Below are positions 53,201 to 63,222 of a stretch of DNA of 64,000 nucleotides, piece by piece. The notes under the pieces are model-generated. The model was given only the letters and a program-made list of their open reading frames with translations. It had not been told where the DNA came from and ran no database searches. Position 1 is the stretch's first letter, and every line of letters begins with the position of its first letter. This DNA comes from Sinobacterium norvegicum (GTDB lineage: Bacteria; Pseudomonadota; Gammaproteobacteria; Pseudomonadales; Sinobacteriaceae), in assembly GCF_923077115.1 (NCBI RefSeq), contig NZ_CAKLPX010000003.1, positions 434,001 to 498,000 of the forward strand. The letters run 5' to 3'. Position numbers and translations under genes: made by a program.

Positions 53201-56200
53201 ATGGTTCTTTCGGATAAAAATCGCAATTTTGTTACTGTTTTAGAATCAGAGGTCAACCGCAGAGTCGGCGCGGAAGAACGGGAACAAGTGATTCAATTCG
53301 CCAAACAGTTTCTGCATAATTTCCCTCTCGTCGAATTAGAGAGTCGCAATCTCAGCGATAGCTACGGCATGATTTATTCGCTGTGGCGCCAGCTGCAGCG
53401 CTTTGATAAGTCCGCGCCGAAAATCACCATTTTTAACCCCGAACACGAGAAAGACGGCTGGCAGTCGAAGCGAACGATTGTGGCTGTTTTGAGCCGGGAT
53501 ATGCCCTTCTTAATGGACTCTGTTCGTATCGAGTTCAACCGTCGCAACCTGGTCATCCATACGATACACAGCTCAGTGCTCGGCACAGACCGCGACGGCA
53601 GCCATAATATAATCTCTATGGTCGACAGTGAAGAGGCCGAGAAGAACCAGAAAGAAGCCTTGCTCTACCTCGAAATCGGTAAGAACACCGATGCCATCGA
53701 AGTCGCCAACTTAAGCGAGACAATTAAAGAAATCCTCGCGGAAGTGGAATGTGTCGTTGATGATTGGCCGGCTATGATGAGCTTGGTCGAAACGGCGAAC
53801 AAAGAAATTGAGGAGCCTATTCACGGCTCTAATGAAAGCGATCAAAAAGAGGTGCAGTTATTTTTATCTTGGTTGGCAACGAATAACTTTACCTTTTTGG
53901 GCTATGAGAAACTGCAGGTTAATTACGATGGCGTCAAGCCAATGGTTGAACAGCAGTCGGGTTCCGCCCTGGGTTTAACCAAACTGCGAGGCACCATGGG
54001 GTGTTCCGAGTTACAGGACGAGTTGAGTCACAATGTCCAGCTGGCCTCAAACCTAGATGGCATTATTACTTTTTCAAAATCCTCTGTCCGCTCCCGAGTA
54101 CACCGCCTAGCTTATCCTGATTATGTTTCGCTGAAGTCTTTCGATCAGGATGGCCGAGTCATTGCTGAACACCGTTTCCTCGGCTTGTACACTTCAAATG
54201 TCTATACCATCAGCCCGCGCCAAATCCCTGTTATTCGCCGTAAGGCCTCAGCTATTCTGGCTCGCTCCGGTCTCGATATTAAGAGCCATGATGGCCGTGA
54301 ATTATTGCGAGTCTTAGAGACCTATCCCCGTGATGAATTGTTTCAAAGCACCACCGAAGAATTGTTTAAGACAGCAGTAGAAATTAACCACATTCAAGAG
54401 CGACGTATTGTTCGTCTGTTTATGCGTCGAGATGGCTTTGGTAAGTTTGTCACCGCCACAGTCTATACCCCACGAGATATTTACAATACCGATTCGCGTC
54501 AGGTTATACAGGAGATACTGTCGGCAGCGATAAACGCCGAAGAGGCAGAATTTACCACCTATTTCTCCGAGTCTATTTTGGCCCGTACTCACTTCGTCTT
54601 CCGCGTCGATAATAATCAGCAAGTTGACTTTGATGTCGCCAAGCTTGAGTCCGAATTGGTTAAGGCGACCAAGGAGTGGGGAGAGCAGTTACGTGAAGTA
54701 TTGACAGATGACTTCGGCGAAGAGAAGGGGACTGTTATTGCGGCTGAATACGCCAACGCCTTCCCGCCGGGTTATAAGGATGACTTCGAACCACGCACCG
54801 CCGTCGCCGATATTCGCAAGGCTCAGGCCCTGGCGAAATCAGGCACGATAGAAATGAGTTTCTATCGTGTGATGGAAGAGCGTGACAATATGCTGCGTTT
54901 CCGCCTGGTTAATTTCGATGAGCCCTTGGCGCTATCCGATATATTACCCATTATGGAAAACTTGGGACTGCGGGTGGTTTCCGAGCGCCCCTATGGCATT
55001 ACGCGTCGTGATGGACGCAAGGTGTGGATCCATGATTTCAGTTTGATCTACAGCCTGTCGAATACCATCGACGTGGACTCGGTGAAGGATAAGTTCCAGC
55101 AGGCATTCTTGAGCATCTGGCAGGGTAATGCCGAGAGTGATTCGTTCAACAAATTGCTACTCGGCACCTCGCTGGGATGGCGCGATATTGCCCTGTTGCG
55201 GGCCTATGCACGTTACATGAAGCAGGTTGCCTTCCCCTTCGGTGAAAACTATATCGCCGACACCCTGTGTAGCCACCTTGACATTACTAAGGAAATCGTT
55301 CGCCTTTTTAAGATCTCCTTCGATCCGAACCTGAGTCTGAATGATGATCAGCGCCGAGCCAAGGAGGATATTCTCAACCGCCGTATTATTGCCGCTCTCG
55401 ATAACGTGAGCAGCCTGAGTGAAGACCGGGTTATTCGTCACTACTTGGATTTGATTCAGGCGACGCTACGCACCAACTTCTTCCAGTTGGCCGCCGACGG
55501 TGAGCCGAAACCGTATTTCTCTTTCAAATTAAATACGCAGGCGGTGCCTGAGATTCCGGCACCACGACCAGAGTTTGAGATATTTGTGTACTCTCCCCGA
55601 GTCGAGGGTGTCCACCTGCGTGGTGGTAAAGTTGCCCGTGGCGGCTTGCGCTGGTCCGATCGCTATGAGGACTTCCGCACTGAGGTGCTGGGTCTGGTGA
55701 AGGCACAGCAGGTGAAGAATGCTGTCATTGTGCCAGTGGGAGCCAAGGGCGGCTTTGTCGCTAAGAATCTCCCCATTAACGGTAGTCGCGAAGATATTCA
55801 AGCAGAGGGTATTGCCTGCTATCGTTTGTTTATTCAAGGCCTGCTCGACATTACCGATAATATTGTCGCGGGTGATGTGGTGCCGCCAGAAAAGACCATT
55901 CGTAAGGATGAAGACGATATATATCTGGTTGTTGCCGCCGATAAGGGCACGGCGACATTCTCTGATATCGCTAACGAAATTGCCCACAGTTATAATTTTT
56001 GGCTGGGTGATGCCTTTGCCTCGGGTGGCAGCATCGGCTATGACCACAAGAAAATGGGTATTACTGCCCGCGGTGCCTGGGTATCGGTTCAGCGCCACTT
56101 CCGAGAGATGGGCATCGATGTTCAAAACACTGAGTTCAGCGTTGTTGGTATTGGCGACATGTCCGGCGATGTCTTTGGTAATGGCATGCTGTTGTCGGAG

Positions 56201-58057
56201 AAAATTCAGTTGCAAGCGGCCTTTAACCACCTTCATATTTTTGTCGATCCAACGCCTAATGCGGCGGCTAGTTTTGCCGAGCGTCAGCGTTTATTCGATC
56301 TGCCACGTTCGAGCTGGAGCGATTATGATGACTCGTTGATCTCTGAAGGTGGCGGTATCTTCTCGCGTCAGGCTAAGTTTGTGCCAATCAGCGAACAGAT
56401 GAAAGCAGCCTTTGGTATCAGCCAGGATCGACTGACACCTAACGAGTTGTTAACCGTGTTGCTCAAAGCCGAGGTCGACCTGGTATGGAATGGCGGTATT
56501 GGCACCTACGCTAAGGCGAGCACAGAGACCCATGCGCAGGTGGGTGATAAGGCTAACGATGTGATCCGGGTTGACGGCAGAGACCTGCGCTGCAAGGTGA
56601 TAGGAGAGGGCGGCAACCTTGGTTTTACCCAGCTAGCCCGCGTTGAATTCGCCCTGCAGGGGGGGCGTGCCAATACCGACTTTATCGATAATGCCGGTGG
56701 CGTCGATTGTTCAGACCATGAGGTTAATATTAAGATCCTACTCAATTCGGTCGTGACCAACGGCGATATGACGGAGAAGCAGCGCGTTAATCTGTTAGAG
56801 GAGATGACCGACTCAATCAGTGACTTGGTGCTGAAAAATAACTATCGTCAGGTGCAGGCATTGAGTCTGGCCGAGCGTCAAGCGGTGCAGCGTTCAGCCG
56901 AGTACGCCCGCTACATCAATCAACTGGAGGCCGCCGGTCAACTCGATCGTGAGCTTGAATTCCTGCCCGATGACGAGACTCAAATGGAGCGTTTGGTGCA
57001 GCTTAAAGGCTTGACCAGACCAGAACTCTCGGTATTGATTTCATACAGTAAGTCGATACTTAAGGCTGATTTAGCAACCTCTGACATACCGGATAACCCG
57101 TATTTGGCGCAGCGTATTGAAACTGCCTTTCCCGCCCGGTTGCAGGAGCAGTTTAAGGACAATATGTATAATCACAGCCTGCGTCGCGAAATCATCGCCA
57201 CCGAGGTTGCCAACGATATTGTTAATACCATGGGCATTACCTATTACCATAAGTTGGTGAATGCGACGGCGGCCGATGCCTGTGATGTGGCCCGTGCCTA
57301 TATCACCGCCAAGGATATCTTCCGTGTTGACGAGGTGCGTCAGCAAATCGAAGCCTTGGATCACCAGGTTGATGCTGAAGTACAGATGCGCATGTTGGAT
57401 ATGATTATGGCGATGATTCGCCGCGCCAGCCGCTGGTTTATCCGTAATCGTCGCAGCACTATCGAACCCGAGGTCGAGGTGGCCAACTTTGCTGACAAGG
57501 TCAAGTTGCTGTCTGTCGATATCAATAAATACCTCAAGGGCAACCTCGAGGATGTCTGGGGGATTTCGACCCAATACTTTATCGATCAGGGGGTACCGGA
57601 GCCATTGGCAAACTATGTGGCTGCGACTCCCATGTTGTTCTCTTGCCTCGGCATAATAGAGGCTTCGCAGCATACTGATATGTCGTTGGAAGCTGTCGCC
57701 AAGACTTATTTCGCCGCCGGCGAGCAGTTGGATCTCCCCTGGTTTACTCAGCGTTTATTGGCGTTGAGCACAGAGAATCATTGGCAGGCCTTGGCCAGGG
57801 AAGCGTTGCTGGATGATGTTGAGTGGCAGATGCGGGCGATAACTGTCGGCATTATGAACCAGTGCGGTGAACAATGTGCCGATGCGGATGCCGCGGTGGC
57901 AGATTGGATTGAAACACAGCGCTGTCAAGTGGATCGCTGGCAGTCGACAATGACGGAGTTGCACGCGACGGTCAATCAAGAATTTGCCATGTACTCGGTC
58001 GCCATTCGTGAGTTGTTAGACTTGGCGCAATCTGCCAGTCATCAGCCCGAGGCCTGA
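53201..58057 (+). CDS. gdhB: NAD-specific glutamate dehydrogenase, GDH-180 type
   Basis: 1618 residues, the length expected for the large class. A long N-terminal regulatory region with ACT-like modules (about 1-700), then the catalytic domain (about 715-1220: GGLRWSDRYEDFRTEVLGLV, VIVPVGAKGGFVAK with the catalytic Lys, GDMSGDVFGNGML, GEGGNLGFTQLARVE), then a C-terminal domain. It deaminates glutamate to 2-oxoglutarate using NAD, mainly catabolic. AGAGGG precedes the ATG. A strong terminator follows. Confidence 0.96.
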   Translation: MVLSDKNRNFVTVLESEVNRRVGAEEREQVIQFAKQFLHNFPLVELESRNLSDSYGMIYSLWRQLQRFDKSAPKITIFNPEHEKDGWQSKRTIVAVLSRDMPFLMDSVRIEFNRRNLVIHTIHSSVLGTDRDGSHNIISMVDSEEAEKNQKEALLYLEIGKNTDAIEVANLSETIKEILAEVECVVDDWPAMMSLVETANKEIEEPIHGSNESDQKEVQLFLSWLATNNFTFLGYEKLQVNYDGVKPMVEQQSGSALGLTKLRGTMGCSELQDELSHNVQLASNLDGIITFSKSSVRSRVHRLAYPDYVSLKSFDQDGRVIAEHRFLGLYTSNVYTISPRQIPVIRRKASAILARSGLDIKSHDGRELLRVLETYPRDELFQSTTEELFKTAVEINHIQERRIVRLFMRRDGFGKFVTATVYTPRDIYNTDSRQVIQEILSAAINAEEAEFTTYFSESILARTHFVFRVDNNQQVDFDVAKLESELVKATKEWGEQLREVLTDDFGEEKGTVIAAEYANAFPPGYKDDFEPRTAVADIRKAQALAKSGTIEMSFYRVMEERDNMLRFRLVNFDEPLALSDILPIMENLGLRVVSERPYGITRRDGRKVWIHDFSLIYSLSNTIDVDSVKDKFQQAFLSIWQGNAESDSFNKLLLGTSLGWRDIALLRAYARYMKQVAFPFGENYIADTLCSHLDITKEIVRLFKISFDPNLSLNDDQRRAKEDILNRRIIAALDNVSSLSEDRVIRHYLDLIQATLRTNFFQLAADGEPKPYFSFKLNTQAVPEIPAPRPEFEIFVYSPRVEGVHLRGGKVARGGLRWSDRYEDFRTEVLGLVKAQQVKNAVIVPVGAKGGFVAKNLPINGSREDIQAEGIACYRLFIQGLLDITDNIVAGDVVPPEKTIRKDEDDIYLVVAADKGTATFSDIANEIAHSYNFWLGDAFASGGSIGYDHKKMGITARGAWVSVQRHFREMGIDVQNTEFSVVGIGDMSGDVFGNGMLLSEKIQLQAAFNHLHIFVDPTPNAAASFAERQRLFDLPRSSWSDYDDSLISEGGGIFSRQAKFVPISEQMKAAFGISQDRLTPNELLTVLLKAEVDLVWNGGIGTYAKASTETHAQVGDKANDVIRVDGRDLRCKVIGEGGNLGFTQLARVEFALQGGRANTDFIDNAGGVDCSDHEVNIKILLNSVVTNGDMTEKQRVNLLEEMTDSISDLVLKNNYRQVQALSLAERQAVQRSAEYARYINQLEAAGQLDRELEFLPDDETQMERLVQLKGLTRPELSVLISYSKSILKADLATSDIPDNPYLAQRIETAFPARLQEQFKDNMYNHSLRREIIATEVANDIVNTMGITYYHKLVNATAADACDVARAYITAKDIFRVDEVRQQIEALDHQVDAEVQMRMLDMIMAMIRRASRWFIRNRRSTIEPEVEVANFADKVKLLSVDINKYLKGNLEDVWGISTQYFIDQGVPEPLANYVAATPMLFSCLGIIEASQHTDMSLEAVAKTYFAAGEQLDLPWFTQRLLALSTENHWQALAREALLDDVEWQMRAITVGIMNQCGEQCADADAAVADWIETQRCQVDRWQSTMTELHATVNQEFAMYSVAIRELLDLAQSASHQPEA

Positions 58058-58078
58058 TAAACCGCTGGTGAAAAAAGC

Positions 58079-58113
58079 AAACGCCTGTTGCCATCGGTAA
58101 TAGGCGTTTTTTT
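58079..58113 (+). terminator. Terminator of gdhB
   Basis: ACGCCTGTTGCC / GGTAATAGGCGT, a 12-bp stem with two G-U pairs and a three-base loop, followed by seven T. Classical intrinsic terminator. Confidence 0.9.
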
Positions 58114-58261
58114 ATGCCTGCTGGCCCCGGCTGGTGCCGGTAGCAGAAGGTTGATAATTGCCATCGCTGCTCAACAGATAATCGCGTATAATGCGCCGGA
58201 AAATCGGCTATTGCCGTTGAGAATGGTCAAAAATCACCTGAAATCGCCAGTAGGAAGCCCT

Positions 58262-59284
58262 ATGTATTCTTTGTTCCGCAGTATTCTTTTCCAGATGCAG
58301 CCTGAAACATCGCATAATGTATCGATGAAACTAATGACGTTGGCGAATAAAGTGGGTGCTCTTCGCCTAGTAGCAACGCCAATCAAGCCGCAACCATTGA
58401 CCGTGATGGGGGTGGAGTTTCCTAATCCGGTAGGTCTAGCGGCAGGCCTGGATAAGAACGGTGACTATATCGAGGCCATGGGCGCGCTGGGTTTTGGCTT
58501 TGTCGAACTCGGTACCGTCACGCCGCTGGCACAGCCGGGCAACCCGCAGCCGCGCTTATTCCGCCTGCCAGAGCATCAGGCCATTATTAACCGCATGGGT
58601 TTTAATAATAAGGGTGTCGATCACCTTGTTGAACAGGTGAAAAACACGGCGTTCAAGGGTGTTATCGGTATTAATATCGGTAAGAACAAAGACACACCGA
58701 ATGACAATGCTCTCGATGATTACCTGATTTGTATGCGTAAGGTGTATCAGCATGCAGATTATATCGTGGTCAATCTATCGTCGCCGAACACCCCGGGCTT
58801 ACGAGACTTACAGTTTGGTGAGCCGCTGGAACAGCTGTTGGCGGGCTTGAAAACCGAGCAAAAATCACTGGCGGAACAGCACGGAAAATATGTTCCTGTG
58901 GCGGTTAAAATCGCCCCGGACATGAGTGAAGACGATATTGTTCAAGTGGCTGGGGCGATCAAGGCCTCGGGTATTGACGGCATTGTGGCGACTAACACCA
59001 CTATTGATAAAACGGCGGTCGCCAGTAGTCCGCTGCATACTGAAGCCGGTGGCTTGAGCGGTGCACCGGTGACGGATAAGTCGACGGCGGTGATTGCCAA
59101 GGTGCGTGAGGTCGTCGGTGATGAGATGCCAATTATCGGTGTCGGCGGCATCTTAAATAGTCAGCACGCGGTGGATAAGATTCACGCCGGAGCCAACCTT
59201 GTGCAGGTTTACAGCGGCTTTATCTATAAAGGCCCCGATTTGATCCGTGACAGCGTTGCGGCTATCCGCGTTCTGGGGTCTTAA
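58262..59284 (+). CDS. pyrD: Quinone-dependent dihydroorotate dehydrogenase PyrD
   Basis: 340 residues, class 2 (membrane-associated). MYSLFRSILFQMQPETSHN is the N-terminal helix that docks to the membrane; FPNPVGLAAGLDKNGDY and VVNLSSPNTPGLRDLQ carry the FMN site, with the catalytic Ser in the LSSPNTPG region. Oxidises dihydroorotate to orotate using ubiquinone. The frame opens 58 codons upstream, but ATG 58262 with AGGA upstream fits the family. Confidence 0.96.
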   Translation: MYSLFRSILFQMQPETSHNVSMKLMTLANKVGALRLVATPIKPQPLTVMGVEFPNPVGLAAGLDKNGDYIEAMGALGFGFVELGTVTPLAQPGNPQPRLFRLPEHQAIINRMGFNNKGVDHLVEQVKNTAFKGVIGINIGKNKDTPNDNALDDYLICMRKVYQHADYIVVNLSSPNTPGLRDLQFGEPLEQLLAGLKTEQKSLAEQHGKYVPVAVKIAPDMSEDDIVQVAGAIKASGIDGIVATNTTIDKTAVASSPLHTEAGGLSGAPVTDKSTAVIAKVREVVGDEMPIIGVGGILNSQHAVDKIHAGANLVQVYSGFIYKGPDLIRDSVAAIRVLGS

Positions 59285-59286
59285 AA

Positions 59287-59313
59287 AAAACCCTGTTAGC
59301 TAACAGGGTTTTT
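59287..59313. terminator. Bidirectional terminator between pyrD and rmf
   Basis: CCCTGTTAG / CTAACAGGG, a continuous 9-bp palindrome flanked by an A run and a T run. It ends pyrD and, in reverse, rmf. Confidence 0.92.
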
Positions 59314-59350
59314 GTCGATAGGGAAAAATGAATGTAAGCGAGAGGCTTGA

Positions 59351-59554
59351 TTAATGTCGTGTTGCCGATTGGATGCCAGAGACGCCGGTCATGCCGTCCC
59401 AGTTATCACAACGGCCTTCTCGCCATCCATTGAGCCAATTTTGGCGTAGGTTAATATCCTCGTGGGGGCAGCCATCCTTGGGTTTTCCGGCCACGCCGGC
59501 TAAGTATCCTCGGTGTTGAGCGCGGTCGTTCATGTCGCGTTTTTGTCTTCTCAT
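59351..59554 (-). CDS. rmf: Ribosome modulation factor RMF
   Basis: 67 residues, basic. MRRQKRDMNDRAQHRGYLAG, GKPKDGCPHEDINLRQNWL and GWREGRCDNW match E. coli RMF, with a longer C-terminal tail. It dimerises 70S ribosomes into inactive 100S particles in stationary phase. ATG 59554 has TGAGG six bases upstream; the frame continues 58 codons further without support. Confidence 0.95.
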   Translation of the reverse strand: MRRQKRDMNDRAQHRGYLAGVAGKPKDGCPHEDINLRQNWLNGWREGRCDNWDGMTGVSGIQSATRH

Positions 59555-59957
59555 TACTAACCTCAGTCTTATTACTAGGGTAAATTCCCGGGAGTGCGAG
59601 GCACAGAAACATACGCAGGTTGTGCCTGCGGGACCAGCTTTCGAGGGGATTAACATCACATCGTAACAACAGCGTGTCGCGCGAATCGTATGGGCAGTGC
59701 TAAAATCGCAGTAAGATAAGTACACCATAGCTTTATGGGCGCTGCGACAAACAAATTATTATAGATTTTATTGCCGATATAGCTTGTGGTAATAAAGTTT
59801 AACGGCGTGTGTTGTTTCAATGGCTTAGTCTCGTTATTGCGGGGTTGTATAAGCTCGGGCAATATACAAAAACAATTTTAGATCTTTTTTTTATAGGCAT
59901 GCCTGCGTCACCTAGTGGCGGTAAACAGCGCACTGGCCATTATCATTTGAGAGTTCA
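59555..59957. other. Intergenic region between rmf and rlmKL, 403 bp
   Basis: A long divergent leader. AT-rich near 59870-59895 (CAATTTTAGATCTTTTTTTTATAG). Some weak frames reading from rmf's upstream side are open but have no ribosome binding site. It presumably carries the growth-phase promoter of rmf; I could not assign boxes. Confidence 0.5.
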
Positions 59958-62162
59958 ATGAGCGAATCAATCGAGTATTTTATTAGCTGTCCACGCGGTC
60001 TAGAAGAGTTACTGCGTGATGAAGTATTGGCCCTTGGCGCCGACAAGGCAGCGACCAGTGGGGCCGGTGTTAAGGCAGAGGGTGATTTAGCTCAGCTTTA
60101 TCGGGTGTGGATGTGGTCACGTTTAGCCAGTCGTATCCAGTTGCCGCTGGCGCGCGTAGAGCTTACCGAGGTTGAGGCGCTGTACAACTGCGCCCGCAAT
60201 ATCGCGTGGGGTCAGCATTTCAATGCTAACCAAAGCTTTGCGGTGGATTTTTCCGGCACCAACCGAATGATCAATAACTCACAATTCGGTGCCTTGAAGA
60301 TTAAAGATGCGATCGTCGATTATTTTCGTGATAGTTACGGTGTACGCCCGGATGTCGATAAGCGTGACCCAGAGATTCGTATTCAGGCCAGAATGGCAAA
60401 AGGCTATGTCAGTATTGCTCTTGATATCTCCGGTGGTCCACTGCACCGTCGTGGTTATCGTCTGCAGACGGGTATTGCGCCGATGCGTGAAAACTTGGCG
60501 GCGGCAGTTCTGATGCGCGGGGGCTGGCCTGAAATTGCCAAGCAGGGCGGCGCGTTAATCGATCCGATGTGTGGTTCCGGCACGCTGTTAATCGAGGGCG
60601 CGATGATGGCGGCGGACATCGCTCCAGGCCTGAACAGAGAGAGTTGTGGTCTCGATAAATGGCGTGGTCACGATGCCGACGTCTGGCAGCAGGTGGTTGA
60701 TGATGCTCAGCTGCGAGCGGCCAAGGGTGTGGCAGAGGGTTTGCCGGAAATCCGCGGCTACGACGCCGCCATCAACATGGTACAGCGCGCCGAGCAAAAT
60801 ATTGTCAGCGCCGGGCTGGCCAAGCATGTCAGAGTCTCGGCCAAGTCGGTCGAGCGCCTGAGTCAGCCGACACACATGGAAATAACCAGTGGCCTGGTTG
60901 CCTGTAACCCACCCTACGGTGAGCGTATTGGCGAGGTCACCGACCTTATTCCGCTGTATCGTCAGCTGGGCAGCCGGTTGAAATCTGAGTTTGAGGGCTG
61001 GAAATCGGTGGTGATTACTTCCAACCCTGAACTCGGCAAGAGGATGGGGCTTAAGGCTCGTAAGAAATACAAGGTTTTCAACGGTCCATTGGAAGCGCAG
61101 ATACTCTGCTTCGATATTATCGAGAGTAACTTTGTCGGCGACCGGAACGCCGAGCCCGCCGCGGGCAAGGCGAAACATGATACTGAGGCCGATAGCACTG
61201 TGGTGTTATCGGCTAATGCGTTGATGTTTGCTAATCGACTGAAGAAAAACCAGAAAAAATTAGCCAATTGGATCAAGCGTGAGAACATCGAATGTTATCG
61301 TTTATACGATGCCGATATGCCAGAGTATGCTGTCGCTGTCGATATTTATGGCGACAAGGTGCAGATCAGCGAGTATAAGCCACCGGCTTCGATCGATGAG
61401 AACAGTGCCCAGCGCCGCCTGCTCGATACTATTGATGCGACGGCACAGGTATTGAAGATCAACCAAAGCCAAATCAATGTGAAGCAGCGTCAGCGCCAAA
61501 AGGGTAAACAGCAGTACGAGCGCAAAGAGGGCAGTGGTGAATACTTCACGGTGAAAGAGGGACAGGTTGAGCTAGAGATTAACCTCACCGATTACCTCGA
61601 TACCGGTTTGTTCTTGGATCACCGTCCGGTACGTCAATTTATTGCCAGTCAGGCCAAGAATAAACACTTCTTGAACCTGTTTTGTTATACCGGCACAGCC
61701 TCGGTTCATGCGGCAAAAGGTGGCGCGCTATCGACTACCAGTGTCGATATGTCGGCGACCTACCTCGATTGGGCCAAGCGCAACTTTAAATATAATAACT
61801 TCACCACCGGCACCGGTGTACGAGACAATCATCACCTGATTCAGCAGGACTGCATCAGCTGGATTAAACACAGCCACGAGAGTTATGATTTGATTCTGTT
61901 GGACCCGCCGACGTTTTCAAACTCTAAGCGGATGGATGGCACCTTAGACATTCAGCGTGATCAGGTGTCGCTGGTAGAAGATACCATGGCACTGCTAAAA
62001 CCCGGTGGTCTGCTGATATTTTCGAATAATTATCGCGGCTTTAAAATCGATCCCATACTGGTGGAAAAATACAGTGTCGAGGATGTCAGTCATAAGACCC
62101 TCGACCCAGATTTTGTGCGCAACAAAAAAATACACCAGTGTTTTTATCTGCGGGCGAAATAA
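59958..62162 (+). CDS. rlmKL: Bifunctional 23S rRNA methyltransferase RlmKL
   Basis: 734 residues. N-terminal THUMP domain (about 45-165), RlmL methyltransferase (LIDPMCGSGTLLIEGA, catalytic ACNPPYGERIG), then the RlmK half (LDHRPVRQFIA, LNLFCYTGTASVHAAKGG, ILLDPPTFSNS). RlmL makes m2G2445 and RlmK m7G2069 of 23S rRNA. In some bacteria the two are separate; here they are fused as in E. coli. A strong terminator follows. Confidence 0.96.
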   Translation: MSESIEYFISCPRGLEELLRDEVLALGADKAATSGAGVKAEGDLAQLYRVWMWSRLASRIQLPLARVELTEVEALYNCARNIAWGQHFNANQSFAVDFSGTNRMINNSQFGALKIKDAIVDYFRDSYGVRPDVDKRDPEIRIQARMAKGYVSIALDISGGPLHRRGYRLQTGIAPMRENLAAAVLMRGGWPEIAKQGGALIDPMCGSGTLLIEGAMMAADIAPGLNRESCGLDKWRGHDADVWQQVVDDAQLRAAKGVAEGLPEIRGYDAAINMVQRAEQNIVSAGLAKHVRVSAKSVERLSQPTHMEITSGLVACNPPYGERIGEVTDLIPLYRQLGSRLKSEFEGWKSVVITSNPELGKRMGLKARKKYKVFNGPLEAQILCFDIIESNFVGDRNAEPAAGKAKHDTEADSTVVLSANALMFANRLKKNQKKLANWIKRENIECYRLYDADMPEYAVAVDIYGDKVQISEYKPPASIDENSAQRRLLDTIDATAQVLKINQSQINVKQRQRQKGKQQYERKEGSGEYFTVKEGQVELEINLTDYLDTGLFLDHRPVRQFIASQAKNKHFLNLFCYTGTASVHAAKGGALSTTSVDMSATYLDWAKRNFKYNNFTTGTGVRDNHHLIQQDCISWIKHSHESYDLILLDPPTFSNSKRMDGTLDIQRDQVSLVEDTMALLKPGGLLIFSNNYRGFKIDPILVEKYSVEDVSHKTLDPDFVRNKKIHQCFYLRAK

Positions 62163-62202
62163 TGCGCCCCGCAATATTTTAATTCACACTCTCGCAGAGA
62201 CT

Positions 62203-62228
62203 AAGCCGCTACCACAGCGGCTTTTTTT
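62203..62228 (+). terminator. Terminator of rlmKL
   Basis: AAGCCGCT-ACCAC-AGCGGCTT followed by a run of T. Perfect 8-bp stem. Confidence 0.92.
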
Positions 62229-62343
62229 ATGGCTGACGATTCGCTGCAAGTAAATTTTGTCTTGGCTAATCAAGGGATTGCCATATTGACTACGGAGGAC
62301 TATGTTAGCAGTAGTTTATTTAAAAATAACAGGGAGTAGTGCT

Positions 62344-63156
62344 ATGGAAAATTTCGACATGTCAGGTTATGAGGACCAGGCCATTAATATTGCTATACAG
62401 CTTGGCTCGGCCATTCTTATTTATCTTGTCGGTATGATGGTTGCCCGCATGGTCACCGGATTTGTTAACCGGGCGATGGAGAAAAAAGGTATTGAGAAAA
62501 CGGTCAGCGCCTTTGTCGGTAATATTATTCATGGCCTGGTGGTTGGTTTGGTCTTGGTTATCGTGCTCAGCCAGCTCGGTGTGCAGACCGCTTCGCTGGT
62601 GGCCGTACTTGGTGCCGCTGGTTTGGCCGTGGGTTTGGCGCTGCAGGGCTCGCTATCGAACTTCGCCTCCGGTGTATTGTTGGTGATGTTTAGGCCTTTG
62701 AAGGTTGGCGATTTTGTCGATGCTGGCGGTGCAGCGGGTACCGTTGAAAGCGTGACTATGTTTTCAACGGTCATCGTTACACCGGATAACAAACAGGTGA
62801 CGGTGCCTAATACATCGGTGTTATCGGGCCCGATTGTCAATTACTCGGCCAAGCCTATTCGCCGTGTGGACTTGCTTGTTGGCGTTGCTTACGATGCCGA
62901 CTTAGCACAAGTAAAGAAAATACTGGCGGATATAGTCGCCTCTGATGACAACGTACTAGAGGGCGAAGAGGTCACGATTGCGGTGAAAGAGCTGGCCGAT
63001 TCCTCGGTCAATTTTGTGATGCGCTCCTGGGTTAAAAAGGAAAACTACTGGCCATCCTACTTCGATCAAACTGAAAAAGTTAAACTGGCGCTGGATGCTG
63101 CAGGCATTTCTATTCCCTTTCCTCAGGTCGATGTTCACTTTGAGAAAAGTGCTTAG
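62344..63156 (+). CDS. mscS: Small-conductance mechanosensitive channel MscS
   Basis: 270 residues. Three membrane helices (about 17-38, 54-78, 85-115), the pore helix being AAGLAVGLALQGSLSNFASG, with the following LLVMFRPLKVGDFVDAGG. A beta domain and mixed C-terminal domain follow. It opens on membrane tension at hypo-osmotic shock. ATG 62344 has GGGAG seven bases upstream; ATG 62302 has GGAGG only three bases away. Confidence 0.92.
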   Translation: MENFDMSGYEDQAINIAIQLGSAILIYLVGMMVARMVTGFVNRAMEKKGIEKTVSAFVGNIIHGLVVGLVLVIVLSQLGVQTASLVAVLGAAGLAVGLALQGSLSNFASGVLLVMFRPLKVGDFVDAGGAAGTVESVTMFSTVIVTPDNKQVTVPNTSVLSGPIVNYSAKPIRRVDLLVGVAYDADLAQVKKILADIVASDDNVLEGEEVTIAVKELADSSVNFVMRSWVKKENYWPSYFDQTEKVKLALDAAGISIPFPQVDVHFEKSA

Positions 63157-63170
63157 ATACTCTGATGTTA

Positions 63171-63197
63171 GACGCCAAACCATATCGGTTTGGCGTC
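63171..63197 (+). repeat. Perfect 11-bp hairpin between mscS and the DUF481 gene
   Basis: GACGCCAAACC-ATATC-GGTTTGGCGTC. Perfect inverted repeat with a five-base loop, but no T run; it lies 25 bases before the DUF481 start and could act on transcript stability or attenuation. Confidence 0.5.
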
Positions 63198-63222
63198 GTA
63201 GAATTATGACGGGGAGTCAGTG

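Noticed and set aside
55529-56236. 235-codon minus frame inside gdhB
   Set aside because: Antisense to the conserved catalytic core of glutamate dehydrogenase; codon composition follows from that gene.
59451-59669. 72-codon minus frame overlapping rmf
   Set aside because: Different frame from rmf; the rmf frame matches the family and has a good ribosome binding site.
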